Source of the DNA: an uncultured Lachnospiraceae bacterium
Lineage (GTDB): Bacteria > Bacillota > Clostridia > Lachnospirales > Lachnospiraceae
DNA length: 57,385 bases
Direction of reading: 5' to 3'
Assembly: GCA_947246015.1 (NCBI GenBank)
Contig: CAMXQE010000027.1
Span: 1 to 57,385 of the forward strand
Shown here piece by piece: positions 45,629-55,464 of this stretch. The notes under the pieces were generated by a model. The model did not search any database, had not been told where the DNA came from, and saw only the letters and a list, made by a program, of their open reading frames with translations. Numbering within the stretch: the first letter of the stretch is position 1; the number at the start of each line of letters is the position of its first letter. Both the position numbers and the translations under genes were made by a program.

Positions 45629-47842
45629 CTAAAACTGAAACCTCTCCAATTTGCATCGATATTGCTCAAGTGTACCTTCTACAATATCGATAACTTTTGA
45701 AATATACACTTTCTGTGCATCCGTCATATTATAATAAAACAAATCAATCTGAGGTGCCGCAAATTCAAAAATTTCATTCACTTTGACTGCCCGCTTTACA
45801 GTCGATCCTTTACCTGCGTAATCGTATGCATCTTTCCATCTCTGAAGCTGATCTGGTTCATCCCACATTTCGCTTTTGACAAAGTCTTGCAATTTCCCGT
45901 TAATTGTACTTTTTACCGCATTAATTAGAATCATCCTTTTATCCTCTTCTGCTATATTCGGTTCAACTTTCATCGGACGGTTCAAATAGATGTTAAGCTG
46001 CGTTCTGATAGATGCACTCAAATCAGCTAATGGCATTAATTCCAACTGATAATTGTCCTCACCGAAATACCCCAATCTCCTGGTTAACGCCCGTACTTTG
46101 CTCCAATATACTGTTTCTTCCTTTTTTGCCGGATAGCCTATTTTGTTCCCCCATGCCGTTCTGTAATTCTTAATTCCTTCCCTTAAATGTGCAATCAAAG
46201 TCATCATATCATAGGACAGAGAAATCATATCCACAGTAATACTCTTTCGAAGCCTGTCCTTCCATAGAGCAATCAAATCATTACCATATTTTTTAGAAAC
46301 CTTTGTTATCCCTTGCGAATTCAACCCGGAAAAATAAAAGCATGACCCCATCATCTGTGCGGCCTCGGTTTCAGATAAAACATCCTTATTCTGGCGTCTC
46401 ATATCACTAATATAAGAATCCAACGCTACCCATATATCATGTCGCTTATCAGAAAAATTTCCGAAGTTATCTCCCACCATTAAGTCCATATGCGTAAAAG
46501 CAAAGCATACTTTTTCTGAGTAACCATATTCTATTGCAGTCCGTATAGCCATTTTGACATTTTCCAAAATGGGGTGTTGGGCATCGTCCACTATCACTAT
46601 ACCATCCGATTTTCTAAAATATTCAATGACATTTGTCGGCATGGACGACATTGCTGTTTTATGTCCTAAGCCCTGCCCATCAAACAGCACCAACCTTGGC
46701 ACCTCTTCACAAAATTCCGGCTTAAACCTCCCTTTTACCCTCATTGTTTTAACAATAGGTGACAACAGGCTCCCCCAAGCCTTCCAGCTATTACTCGTAA
46801 ATCTTTTTATTGTCCGGATAAATTCCTCCCGATTTTTCGTTTTGAAATACCATGCATTTGTCCACTTGCCTTTTGAATTTAATTTTTCTCCTCCCTCCAG
46901 CAATCGAAACCTTGCCATGATATCTTCCACTATCTCATTTCTTAAGCTTAAAATATCATTCTCTTCAGCAGAGTTAAAAGTTTCATCTCCAATATCTATA
47001 TTATTTTTATACTTGTCCTGTGCAATTTGAATCAGGCGATTAATATAGCTGTTTACGCTTTCCAACAGACCCTCTATATCCTGCTGAATATTCATGGGTG
47101 CCTTTTCAATATCTTCTTCCTCAAATTCTTCATCAAGTTGATCCGTTTTTTTATCTTCCAAACTCAAATCACCAATTATATAGGACATTCTAAAAATTAA
47201 ATCCCGGTTGGAAAACAGCCGGTTAGATATGTCATTACGTTTTTTTTCTAAATTCTTACATTTTTCCGAAATACAGAATTCCAATGCAGCCTCTATACAT
47301 TCAAGTACATGCATTTCCACCAGGTATCTTGACATAAATGTAACAACGATTTCATAGTCCGCATCTTCTGACATTATCAATTCAAGATTACATGTCGTTG
47401 TTCTTCCTGTCGATGTGGTCGGAAATCTTTCCATAGCCGTTCCAGCCATTAAACGCAGCAAAGAAGTTTTTCCCACTCCACTCGGTCCAACCAAAGTCTG
47501 CCTTGTATATCCATCTTCTTTTGATGGAAGGTTTATCCGATTCAGCAAATCTTCATCTATCGGATTTGCACCTTCAAGAGGATCATAATAAGCATCTACA
47601 ACAACTTCGCTAAAATGCCCATAAGCTTCCGTCCTCTTGCTTGAATCTGCCCAATAGCTGTCACTAAGTATCCTTTCTAATTCCTCAGCCAACCTTTGTG
47701 CTTCTGCTGCATCTGTCGTTCCTATACCCCGATGCACTTTTAACCCATATTTCCCATCCTTATCCTTAACCACTGAATGTCGAAAATTAACAGTGTACCC
47801 CCTTTTCCCCTTTTGTATATTATATGAAACTTTTGGACTCAT
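45629..47842 (-). CDS. Integrase-type arm DNA-binding domain fused to a large P-loop GTPase
   Basis: A 737-residue protein. Residues 5-62 look like the AP2-like arm domain of tyrosine recombinases (GKRGYTVNFRH, then GIGTTDAAEAQRLAEELERIL), but no recombinase catalytic domain follows. Residues ~115-560 form a GTPase: G1 GPSGVGKTS (119-127), a Thr-rich switch (142-150), a long acidic, helical insert, G3 DGQG at 388-391, and a G4-like THMD at 450-453. The C-terminal ~180 residues are helical. GAGAGGAG lies six bases before the chosen ATG. I know no characterised protein of this design. Island setting suggests a mobile-element or defence role (inference). Confidence 0.7.
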   Translation of the reverse strand: MSPKVSYNIQKGKRGYTVNFRHSVVKDKDGKYGLKVHRGIGTTDAAEAQRLAEELERILSDSYWADSSKRTEAYGHFSEVVVDAYYDPLEGANPIDEDLLNRINLPSKEDGYTRQTLVGPSGVGKTSLLRLMAGTAMERFPTTSTGRTTTCNLELIMSEDADYEIVVTFMSRYLVEMHVLECIEAALEFCISEKCKNLEKKRNDISNRLFSNRDLIFRMSYIIGDLSLEDKKTDQLDEEFEEEDIEKAPMNIQQDIEGLLESVNSYINRLIQIAQDKYKNNIDIGDETFNSAEENDILSLRNEIVEDIMARFRLLEGGEKLNSKGKWTNAWYFKTKNREEFIRTIKRFTSNSWKAWGSLLSPIVKTMRVKGRFKPEFCEEVPRLVLFDGQGLGHKTAMSSMPTNVIEYFRKSDGIVIVDDAQHPILENVKMAIRTAIEYGYSEKVCFAFTHMDLMVGDNFGNFSDKRHDIWVALDSYISDMRRQNKDVLSETEAAQMMGSCFYFSGLNSQGITKVSKKYGNDLIALWKDRLRKSITVDMISLSYDMMTLIAHLREGIKNYRTAWGNKIGYPAKKEETVYWSKVRALTRRLGYFGEDNYQLELMPLADLSASIRTQLNIYLNRPMKVEPNIAEEDKRMILINAVKSTINGKLQDFVKSEMWDEPDQLQRWKDAYDYAGKGSTVKRAVKVNEIFEFAAPQIDLFYYNMTDAQKVYISKVIDIVEGTLEQYRCKLERFQF

Positions 47843-47861
47843 ATACTCGTCTCCTCTCTTG

Positions 47862-47918
47862 AGTTGTTCCGCAGTTGTTCCACGCAGACAATATACCATT
47901 TACATTTTCTTATGTCAA
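47862..47918 (-). promoter_or_regulatory. Promoter and 11-bp direct-repeat operator of the arm-GTPase gene
   Basis: Perfect TTGACA (47913-47918), 17 bases, TATATT (47890-47895) on the minus strand. Six bases after it come GTGGAACAACT and GCGGAACAACT, adjacent and 11 bp apart (plus-strand AGTTGTTCC at 47862 and 47873). Confidence 0.7.
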
Positions 47919-47937
47919 CAGTCGTTTCCTCTCGTTC

Positions 47938-48204
47938 TTACTCTCTCGTTTTTTTATCCTTTCTGGCAATTCTCCAGACAGCAAACTTCCCTGCTGTTAC
48001 TGCCACTGGAAGCCCACCCGGCGCCATAATCCACTGACTGGCGATATATAGGTTTTTTACCCCTTTTACCATCCCTTTAACACGGAAAGACTTTACTCCC
48101 TTTTTCGTAATAAAACCCATATATGCTCCATGATATGCGTTACAATACCGTTCATAGGTTATCGGTGTCCAGCAGTCAAGAAATTCCATATTTGTCCTTG
48201 TCAC
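47938..48204 (-). pseudogene. C-terminal fragment of a phytoene-desaturase-like FAD oxidoreductase
   Basis: 88 residues matching only the end of CrtI-type flavoproteins: ECLDC-like entry CWTPITYERYC, then GVKNLYIASQWIMAPGGLPV and AVTAGKFAVWRI. The ~400-residue FAD-binding front is missing. It still has GGAGGAG nine bases before a GTG, so a fragment may be made. It marks the right edge of the island. Confidence 0.7.
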
Positions 48205-48336
48205 ATTGAATCTCCTCCAACAGATTAGTACCCCTTAACATTAACACAAGCAATGGAAATTTTATAGAGTGATTTACTCAACGAAAATTCTGCTGTCAAA
48301 ACATCATTTTGGTATAAAATGCAGACCTAACCCGCG

Positions 48337-48388
48337 AAAAAAAAGGACAGCCTAGACTTTACCCGTAAGTCTATGACTGCCCTTTTTT
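48337..48388 (-). terminator. Terminator of the chemoreceptor-like gene
   Basis: On the minus strand GGGCAG/CTGTCC and TAGACTT/AAGTCTA form a long stem, followed by eight Ts. Confidence 0.85.
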
Positions 48389-48410
48389 AATTCTCGATTT
48401 CTATGTACAA

Positions 48411-49991
48411 CTAAACTTCTAACAATTGCTCTAATTCATTTACCATCTTATCCATCGTGTCTACCTGATTAAAAATAGCCGTAATTTCCTGCGTATTACT
48501 CTGAACCATATTCGCGATAATATTGGCGATATTGCTGAATTCGTCGTTCTCTGACTGAATACCGCCGGCAATATCCTCATTAATCGATACGGTTTCATTA
48601 ATGACGCGCTTCTGTGCCATCTGCATTTTACCTGCCTGCCCAATCACCAAAACAGATTCCTTTAACCGTTCTATCATCGTACGAATACCCTCTACCGTCT
48701 CTACCGTTACCTGACTCTGTTTCTGCAGCTGTTCCGCATTTTCATTCATGAATCTGGATACATCGTTCGTTCCTGTCTGTACCCGGACAATTATATCATT
48801 CACATTCCGAAGCGATGACTTTGTACTTGTTGCAAGGTTCCCGACTTCCTGCGCTACAACAGCAAATCCCCTTCCCGCTTCTCCTGCCCTTGCCGCCTCG
48901 ATAGCAGCATTAAGTGCAAGAAGATTCGTGGATTCGGCAATCTCATTGATAATCGTTAAGGTTTCTCCGATTTCACCCGTTTCCGCCAATAACTTATCTG
49001 TAACTGCTCTCATCTGATGCGTTGATTTCTCAACATCCGTGCTCATACTCATCAGGGTATTCAGCGCCTGCTCATTGGAAACAGACATGTCCACCAATTC
49101 TTTTGCCGCCTCTTCCACATCCTGCATCTTCGTTTCCAGATTACGGTTGCTCTCCTCTAACTGTGAAAGATTTTCCCTGCTTCTTTCCGCTTTCTTCAAC
49201 ATATCATCGCTGCTGTTAATCAGACTTTTACTGATAGTAGAAAGTTCTTCGGCAGAATCGCTTTCGGACTGTGAAATCGTAACAAGCAGATTGCTGGTAT
49301 CCTCCAACTGTCCCGCAATATGTGTGACATTATTCAATACATTCTGTACCCTTTCGTTATTCTTTTCCAGCTCCTCTTTTTTGGCAGTAATAAGAAACCG
49401 TGACACCATATAGACATTCAGATAAATAAAAATCATCGTCAGAACAAGGCAGACAATCCTTAACAGCAAATTCGGCACAAATACCTCATCCTTTACCGGA
49501 AGCAGTTCCTCCCCATGCACCAGACATGCTATGACCAAAGAACTGATAATTTCTGCGATGGTTGCCAAAAGCATTCTGGTGTCCAGCAGCAATCCCGTTA
49601 CCATGGTAAACAGAAAGGCAAATGCCCAAAACTCCCTGGACGGCACCATGTATATGATAAAATTGAACTGTATCAGCATGATGACAACCAGAAAAATCTT
49701 ACTGTATTTCAGCTTTAATGGTTTTACAACACCCTCCTGATATCCGGTCCTGACAAAATAAATGGCAGTTCCAAGATAGATAATGTTCGTCAGATCAAAC
49801 AGAAGGAATACGATGATACTGACGGAACTGTAAAATCCCTGCAGCCTGTTTCCCGTATAGAAAAGCCCCGCAAATAAACAGGTAAGCGTAATGGATAGCA
49901 AAGTGATTTTATATGCCCGGTTAATGTAGACATCCAACGCTGTCATGTTATCTTTTCCATAATCCGCTTTCTTTTGCATTTCTATTTCCAT
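48411..49991 (-). CDS. Polytopic methyl-accepting chemotaxis-like protein
   Basis: A 526-residue protein with about six N-terminal membrane helices (residues ~28-215) in place of the usual two, then a coiled coil and a receptor signalling domain with tip [27 protein letters not shown]. No HAMP domain is evident. The six-helix sensor probably detects a membrane or intracellular signal. GAGGGAAAG precedes the ATG. It has its own promoter and terminator. Confidence 0.85.
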   Translation of the reverse strand: MEIEMQKKADYGKDNMTALDVYINRAYKITLLSITLTCLFAGLFYTGNRLQGFYSSVSIIVFLLFDLTNIIYLGTAIYFVRTGYQEGVVKPLKLKYSKIFLVVIMLIQFNFIIYMVPSREFWAFAFLFTMVTGLLLDTRMLLATIAEIISSLVIACLVHGEELLPVKDEVFVPNLLLRIVCLVLTMIFIYLNVYMVSRFLITAKKEELEKNNERVQNVLNNVTHIAGQLEDTSNLLVTISQSESDSAEELSTISKSLINSSDDMLKKAERSRENLSQLEESNRNLETKMQDVEEAAKELVDMSVSNEQALNTLMSMSTDVEKSTHQMRAVTDKLLAETGEIGETLTIINEIAESTNLLALNAAIEAARAGEAGRGFAVVAQEVGNLATSTKSSLRNVNDIIVRVQTGTNDVSRFMNENAEQLQKQSQVTVETVEGIRTMIERLKESVLVIGQAGKMQMAQKRVINETVSINEDIAGGIQSENDEFSNIANIIANMVQSNTQEITAIFNQVDTMDKMVNELEQLLEV

Positions 49992-50048
49992 AAACCGTCT
50001 TTCCCTCTCATTTTTATACTTTTGCTATCCATGAACCAATTAGTTATT

Positions 50049-50076
50049 ATCATATCAGCACAAAATAAAATATCAA
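50049..50076 (-). promoter_or_regulatory. Promoter of the polytopic chemoreceptor gene
   Basis: TTGATA, 16 bases, TATGAT on the minus strand. Between here and the rsgA terminator (50077-50239) no gene is seen; GGTATGG at 50090 and CCATACC at 50132 are inverted. Confidence 0.5.
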
Positions 50077-50239
50077 CCGTTATGGTATGGTTCGCATTTT
50101 TTTCGGTATGTTTTACCATTGCACTATTGCTCCATACCGGCAAAGGGATAAAAAATGTCCGGATATTCCTTCAATGTCATTTAGTTTAATGCCGCGTCGC
50201 CCGAACAGAATCATAATTCCCATTCTTCCCTCTGAACGC

Positions 50240-50269
50240 AAAAAAAGACACATGGTTTAGTTCCATGCG
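50240..50269 (-). terminator. Terminator of rsgA
   Basis: On the minus strand CGCATGG and CCATGTG form the stem, then TCTTTTTTT. Confidence 0.75.
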
Positions 50270-50335
50270 CCTGTATGATGTTATACCGGTTATCAGCCGG
50301 CACATTTTCTGTTTTCCCGGATTCAAAAAGTAAAT

Positions 50336-51229
50336 TCAATACTTCCTCCTGTCCTGCAATTCCTGAAACAGCACCTGATAATTGTGATACCGTATCCGGC
50401 TGATTTTCCCTTCCTGCAGCGCCTCCTTCACCCCGCAGTCCGGCTCGCTTATATGGACACATCCCCGGAATCTGCAATACTTCTCATAGGATGTAAATTC
50501 AGGATAAAATCCCTGCAGTTCCTCCTTTTCCATGGAAAAAAGCTGTAAAGAGGTAAACCCCGGCGTATCCATGATATACGTATTTTCATGCAGTGCGATT
50601 AATTCTGAATGTCTGGTGGTATGCTTTCCCCGGTCTATCTTGCGGCTGATATCCCCTGTCTGCATTCCTGCCGACGGATTCAGGCAGTTAATCAGGGATG
50701 ACTTACCCACCCCGCTCGGCCCCGCCATTGCCGTAGTTTTGCCGTAAAGCAGACTTTTCAGTTCTTCCATACCCTCCCGTTTCCTCGCGCTGGCGAAAAG
50801 CACACGGCAGCCGCTGCCCTCATAGGCGCGGCGCAGTTCTTCCTTTTCCTCCGGCGCGGCAATATCCTGCTTGTTGAAACAGATGATGCTTTCCAGCCCC
50901 TGCTGTTCCATCATAATAAGAAACCGGTCCAGCAGGTTAAAATTCGGTTCCGGTTTCACTATGGCAAACACTACTAATGCCTGATCAATATTGGCAACCG
51001 CCGGACGCACCAGCTCACTGCGCCGCGCAAGAAGTTCCACGATATTTCCCGTTCCTTCTTCTTCGTTCAGCACCTCCAGCCGCACATCGTCGCCCACCAA
51101 AGGCTTCCGGTTCTCTTTCCGGAAAATACCTTTCGCTTTACATTCGTATATTTTCCCGCATGTTTCCGGTCCTTCCTCTGTATATACATAATAAAAACCG
51201 GCTATGCCCTTGACTATCTTTCCCCGCAT
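50336..51229 (-). CDS. rsgA: Small-ribosomal-subunit biogenesis GTPase RsgA
   Basis: A 297-residue circularly permuted GTPase that acts in late 30S assembly. An OB fold leads; G4 FNKQD, then G1 GPSGVGKSSLIN and G3 DTPGF follow in permuted order. The C-terminal zinc site is CRFRGCVHISEPDCGVKEAL. It is 12 bases after prkC, the usual Firmicute order prpC-prkC-rsgA. Confidence 0.96.
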   Translation of the reverse strand: MRGKIVKGIAGFYYVYTEEGPETCGKIYECKAKGIFRKENRKPLVGDDVRLEVLNEEEGTGNIVELLARRSELVRPAVANIDQALVVFAIVKPEPNFNLLDRFLIMMEQQGLESIICFNKQDIAAPEEKEELRRAYEGSGCRVLFASARKREGMEELKSLLYGKTTAMAGPSGVGKSSLINCLNPSAGMQTGDISRKIDRGKHTTRHSELIALHENTYIMDTPGFTSLQLFSMEKEELQGFYPEFTSYEKYCRFRGCVHISEPDCGVKEALQEGKISRIRYHNYQVLFQELQDRRKY

Positions 51230-51241
51230 AATTCCCGTCCC

Positions 51242-53449
51242 TTATGACTCCGGTGTAAACTGCAGTTCCCTGACCACCGTCTTCTCTACTTCCGTTCCCT
51301 CCGTAGTGAAGACTTCCCCCGTATCCGGATTTGTGTCCGTAACCGCATCCGTCTTTACCGTATACGTAAACGTCACCGTACCGGAAGCAGATTGAATTCC
51401 CGTATAATTTACCGAAATCGGAAAAGAGGCCGTATTGGTATTCAGCAGCGACACGCCGTCTGCTGTCACAATACTCACTACCACATTCAGCCCATCCTTA
51501 TAATCGGGGTCTTCCGCTGCCGAAGGAGGTTCTATGCTGCCGCTGAAACTGTAAGTAGTCTGTTTCGGTCCCAGACTGACCCGCAAATCGATGGTCGTTC
51601 CGCTGTCCACATAAGTGCCGACGGAATAACTCTGATAACATACCAATCCCGCCAATGATGCATCGTCATTATTTACCTCCGTAACGCTTGCCACGGAAAG
51701 CCCCAGTTCCGTCAGGGTTGCAACGGCATCCATCTCCGAAACTCCTATCACGTTCGGCACCCTGACCTTATTTTCCTCAGGGCCCTGACTGATGCGGAGC
51801 GTAACCGTAGAACCGCTTGGAGCCTTAGAACCGCCTTCCGGACTCTGGGAAATAATATTTCCCTTCGGCACCTGCGAATCATAACTTTCGGTACGGTTCA
51901 CCACAAACCCCTTCTGCTCCAGATTGGACACCCCTTCCGCCGTAGATGTCCCAACCACATCCGGTACTTCGATACCGCTGGCGCCGGCGCTGACTGTCAG
52001 CAGGATATCCGTCTGCCCGTCTACCATCACACCGATATCGATATTACACCGCAGCACCAGTCCTGCTTCATACTCATCTGTTTCCTGATAGGCAACTTCC
52101 GGATTCAGTCCCATTCCCAAAAGTTCCTGCCTTACCTCTTCTAACTGTCTCCCGACCACCTTCGGCATTTCCACTTTCTCGGTTTCTTCCTCTACCTTCG
52201 TATCCTCCTCTTCGCCGCCCAAGCCCTCGAACGGGAAAATACCTATGGTCTTGCCTACCAGAAACAATACGATACAGCCGATGACCAGTGCCGCAGCCAC
52301 AGCAAGAATGGTCGTAATCCGTTCCATCTTCGGATCATAATCCTCATCGTCTCCGGCATCCTCGTCGTCCTCGTACTCTTCTTCTATCTCCTCTTCCTCG
52401 TATGCCTCATCCTCATATTCCTCTTCATACGCCTCTTCGTCATATTCTTCTTCCTCCGGTTCAGGCTCCGGTCTCCGCGCTCTGCGCTGTACATCCTTTT
52501 TCAGCCGCAGCGCTTCATCCATGGAATCCCTTCTGTCGGACTGCCGCTTTATCTGTACCATATCCCTGTCCGTAATCATCCGGGTGGACGCCTCTTCATC
52601 GGGGTCCACGATTTTCACAAAATCCTCGTCCGGATTAATCAGCGACTGCTTTAAATCCGCAATCAGCTCCGCCATGGTCTGATACCTGCGGTCGGGACTC
52701 TTCTGACAGCATTTAAAAACAATCTGCTCTACACTGACCGGAATCTCCTGAATATAATCCCTCGGAGAAGGAATCGGCTCCTGAATATGTTTAATGGCAA
52801 TTGCCACCGTCGTTTCCCCGTTGAACGGAACCCTTCCCGTCAGCATCTCAAACAGCGTAATGCCCAGGGAGTAAATATCGCTCTTCTCGTCGCTGTAACC
52901 GCCCCTCGCCTGTTCGGGCGAAGTATAATGCACGGACCCCATCACATTTGATGTGATGGTATTGCTGGTCGCCGCCTTGGCAATGCCGAAATCCGTTACT
53001 TTTACCTTTCCTTCCTTTGAAATGATAATATTCTGGGGCTTAATATCACGGTGAATGATATGGTTGTTATGAGCTGCCTCAATCCCCATGGAAATCTGAA
53101 TGGCTATGCTGATAGCTTCTTTCACCGAAAGCCTCGCCTTTTTCTCAATATATTTTTTCAGGGTAATGCCTTCTACCAGTTCCATCACGATATAATAAAT
53201 GCCGTTTTCTTCCCCTACGTCATATACATTGACAATATTGGGATGCATCAGTCCAGCGGCTGCCTGTGCCTCCACACGGAATTTGGTGACAAAATTCGCA
53301 TTTTCGGAAAACTCCTGTTTCAGTACCTTAATCGCCACGAAACGGTTTAACTTATGGCATTTTGCTTTATATACATCCGACATGCCACCGGTACCTATCT
53401 TTTCCAGTATCTCATATCGTTCTCCAATTATCATTCCTATCTTAATCAT
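51242..53449 (-). CDS. prkC: PASTA-domain Ser/Thr kinase PrkC
   Basis: A 735-residue membrane Hanks-type kinase that senses cell-wall fragments. The kinase domain (residues ~10-275) has GTGGMSDVY, the HRDIKPQNIII loop and DFGIAKA. The juxtamembrane part is unusually acidic, with ~45 Glu/Asp residues between residues ~325 and 375. One membrane helix follows, then three PASTA repeats (VPDVVGTSTAEGVSNLEQKG and kin) and an extra C-terminal domain of ~110 residues. Its partner phosphatase gene is upstream. Confidence 0.95.
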   Translation of the reverse strand: MIKIGMIIGERYEILEKIGTGGMSDVYKAKCHKLNRFVAIKVLKQEFSENANFVTKFRVEAQAAAGLMHPNIVNVYDVGEENGIYYIVMELVEGITLKKYIEKKARLSVKEAISIAIQISMGIEAAHNNHIIHRDIKPQNIIISKEGKVKVTDFGIAKAATSNTITSNVMGSVHYTSPEQARGGYSDEKSDIYSLGITLFEMLTGRVPFNGETTVAIAIKHIQEPIPSPRDYIQEIPVSVEQIVFKCCQKSPDRRYQTMAELIADLKQSLINPDEDFVKIVDPDEEASTRMITDRDMVQIKRQSDRRDSMDEALRLKKDVQRRARRPEPEPEEEEYDEEAYEEEYEDEAYEEEEIEEEYEDDEDAGDDEDYDPKMERITTILAVAAALVIGCIVLFLVGKTIGIFPFEGLGGEEEDTKVEEETEKVEMPKVVGRQLEEVRQELLGMGLNPEVAYQETDEYEAGLVLRCNIDIGVMVDGQTDILLTVSAGASGIEVPDVVGTSTAEGVSNLEQKGFVVNRTESYDSQVPKGNIISQSPEGGSKAPSGSTVTLRISQGPEENKVRVPNVIGVSEMDAVATLTELGLSVASVTEVNNDDASLAGLVCYQSYSVGTYVDSGTTIDLRVSLGPKQTTYSFSGSIEPPSAAEDPDYKDGLNVVVSIVTADGVSLLNTNTASFPISVNYTGIQSASGTVTFTYTVKTDAVTDTNPDTGEVFTTEGTEVEKTVVRELQFTPES

Positions 53450-53595
53450 TCCAATAACAATGCTCCTTTCAAAGTCCGCCCGGCCGGAAGGACACCCGTC
53501 CTCCTATATGGAAATTTTCTCTTTTCCCCCGGAAATTCCTTTCCGGTCTTTCACCGGGAATCCTGTTCCCCCCGGAAATCCCCTTTATTCCCTTC

Positions 53596-54354
53596 TCAGA
53601 AGAATTCCCCGCTCCGCTCCTCAGCAACTGGTTCGATAATAATCACTGCGATATTATCCTTTCCCCCATTCTGATTTGCAGCCTTTACCAATTCTTCCGC
53701 CTTTTCCTCCACACTTCCCTGCGTGGACAGAATCATGTGGATTTCCTTATCCTCCAACATATTCGTCAATCCGTCGGAACACATCAGCACGATATCTCCG
53801 GGTTCCAGTTCCACATGGAAAAAATCCGCCTCCACCGTATCCTTTGCTCCAATTGCTCTTGTAATGATATTTTTATCCGGATGGCTTCTGGCCGCCGCCC
53901 TGTCAATGCCGCCCAGACGAACCATCTCTTCCACAAGGGAATGGTCCCTCGTAATCTGCTCAATCTTTCTGTCATTCACTACATACAGCCTGCTGTCGCC
54001 CACATTAGCGACCTCCAGATATTTATCGCTTAAGCATGTGGCGGCTACCATCGTCGTCCCCATGCCGCTCAGCGCCGCTTCTTCTCCCGCTTTCTTCCTG
54101 ATATGTCTGTTGGCAGTTTCGATTGCCGTCCCTAATATCTTCACCGGGCTCTTCTCAAATGAGCGCCCGATTTCCTCCTTCACCGTCTCCACCGCATATT
54201 TGGACGCATAATCTCCTGCATTATGCCCTCCCATGCCGTCGGCTACAATAAATATGTTCGGCAGGTTTCCTATCGGCTGTTCCGATGCAAACACATAATC
54301 CTGATTCAGTTTTCTCTTTCTCCCAATATCCGTAACGGAAAATGTCCTTAACAC
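53596..54354 (-). CDS. prpC: PP2C-type Ser/Thr phosphatase PrpC
   Basis: A 252-residue metal-dependent phosphatase that reverses PrkC phosphorylation. PP2C motifs are NQDYVF, VADGMGGHNAGDYAS, SGMGTTMVAA, VGDSRLYV and CSDGLTNML. GTG at 54354 was chosen (GGAGG seven bases before); a TTG two codons earlier sits too near. The 146-base gap to prkC holds a repeated ATTTCCGGGGG motif on the minus strand. Confidence 0.95.
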   Translation of the reverse strand: MLRTFSVTDIGRKRKLNQDYVFASEQPIGNLPNIFIVADGMGGHNAGDYASKYAVETVKEEIGRSFEKSPVKILGTAIETANRHIRKKAGEEAALSGMGTTMVAATCLSDKYLEVANVGDSRLYVVNDRKIEQITRDHSLVEEMVRLGGIDRAAARSHPDKNIITRAIGAKDTVEADFFHVELEPGDIVLMCSDGLTNMLEDKEIHMILSTQGSVEEKAEELVKAANQNGGKDNIAVIIIEPVAEERSGEFF

Positions 54355-54395
54355 GTCCAAACCTCCAAGTTCACCAAACCTATGGACAGGGATGT

Positions 54396-55433
54396 TTACG
54401 AAAGCATACTGCGCCTTAACTGGCCGCAGGCTCCGTCAATATCTCTACCCATTTCCCTTCTTATAGTAACATTTATTCCATTTTTTTCAAGTTTATTTTT
54501 AAATACAGCCGCTTCTTCGGGCGTACCGGGCCGGAAATCCCGCTCTTTTATGGGATTTACCGGAATCAGGTTGACATGGCAGTTCAGGGGCTTTGCCAGC
54601 CGGATTAACCCTGCCGCGTCCTCCGGACTGTCATTCACACCGCCCACCAGACTGTATTCAAATGTAATCCTGCGGCCTGTCTTATCAAAATAGTATGCAC
54701 ATGCTTCCATCAATTCATCCAAACCATAACGGTTGGCAACAGGCATCAGCTGCCGACGTTTCTCATCCGTTACGGCATGAAGAGACAGGGCAAGCGTTAT
54801 CTGCAGTCCCTCGTCCGCCAGTTTCCGCATCTGCGGCACCAGCCCGCAGGTAGATACGGTAATGCTGCGCTGGCTGATGTGAAGCCCGCTTTCACCGGTC
54901 AGCAGCCGTATGAATTTCACTACATTTTCATAATTATCCAACGGTTCACCGGTCCCCATCACCACTACATTGGAAACCCGCTCACCGGTCAGCCTCGTAA
55001 TGGCATAGACCTGCTCTAACATCTCCGAAGGCAGCAGCCCCCGTTCCAGACCATCCAGCGTGGAAGCGCAGAACACACATCCCATACGGCATCCCACCTG
55101 GGAAGAAATGCAGACGCTGTTCCCATGCTTATACTTCATCCAGACGCTCTCTACCGTATTGCCGTCTGCCAGTCCGAACAGGAATTTCTTCGTCCCGTCG
55201 ATGGCCGACTCCTGCACCTTCACCAGTTTCAGGCAGGTATAAAAATACCTTTCCCGGCATTTTTCCCTCAGTTCTTTACCGATATTCGTCATCTGCCCGA
55301 AATCTTCCGCCAGTTTCACGTGCATCCATTCATATATCTGCTTTGCCCGGAATGGTTTCTCTTCCATGGCAGACATTTCGTTTTTCAGTTCCTCCAATGT
55401 CAGGGACTTTATATCCCTTTTCTTATTTTCCAA
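54396..55433 (-). CDS. rlmN: 23S rRNA A2503 / tRNA A37 C2-methyltransferase RlmN
   Basis: A 345-residue radical-SAM methyltransferase. The cluster motif is CRMGCVFCAS, and the methyl-carrier cysteines lie in ITVSTCGLVPQMRKLA and the C-terminal DIDGACGQL. It begins with TTG at 55433, with AAGGA ten bases upstream. It sits between rsmB and prpC, the common clostridial order. Confidence 0.96.
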   Translation of the reverse strand: MENKKRDIKSLTLEELKNEMSAMEEKPFRAKQIYEWMHVKLAEDFGQMTNIGKELREKCRERYFYTCLKLVKVQESAIDGTKKFLFGLADGNTVESVWMKYKHGNSVCISSQVGCRMGCVFCASTLDGLERGLLPSEMLEQVYAITRLTGERVSNVVVMGTGEPLDNYENVVKFIRLLTGESGLHISQRSITVSTCGLVPQMRKLADEGLQITLALSLHAVTDEKRRQLMPVANRYGLDELMEACAYYFDKTGRRITFEYSLVGGVNDSPEDAAGLIRLAKPLNCHVNLIPVNPIKERDFRPGTPEEAAVFKNKLEKNGINVTIRREMGRDIDGACGQLRRSMLS

Positions 55434-55464
55434 TATCCGAAAATCCTTTCCTCCAAAAACCGTT

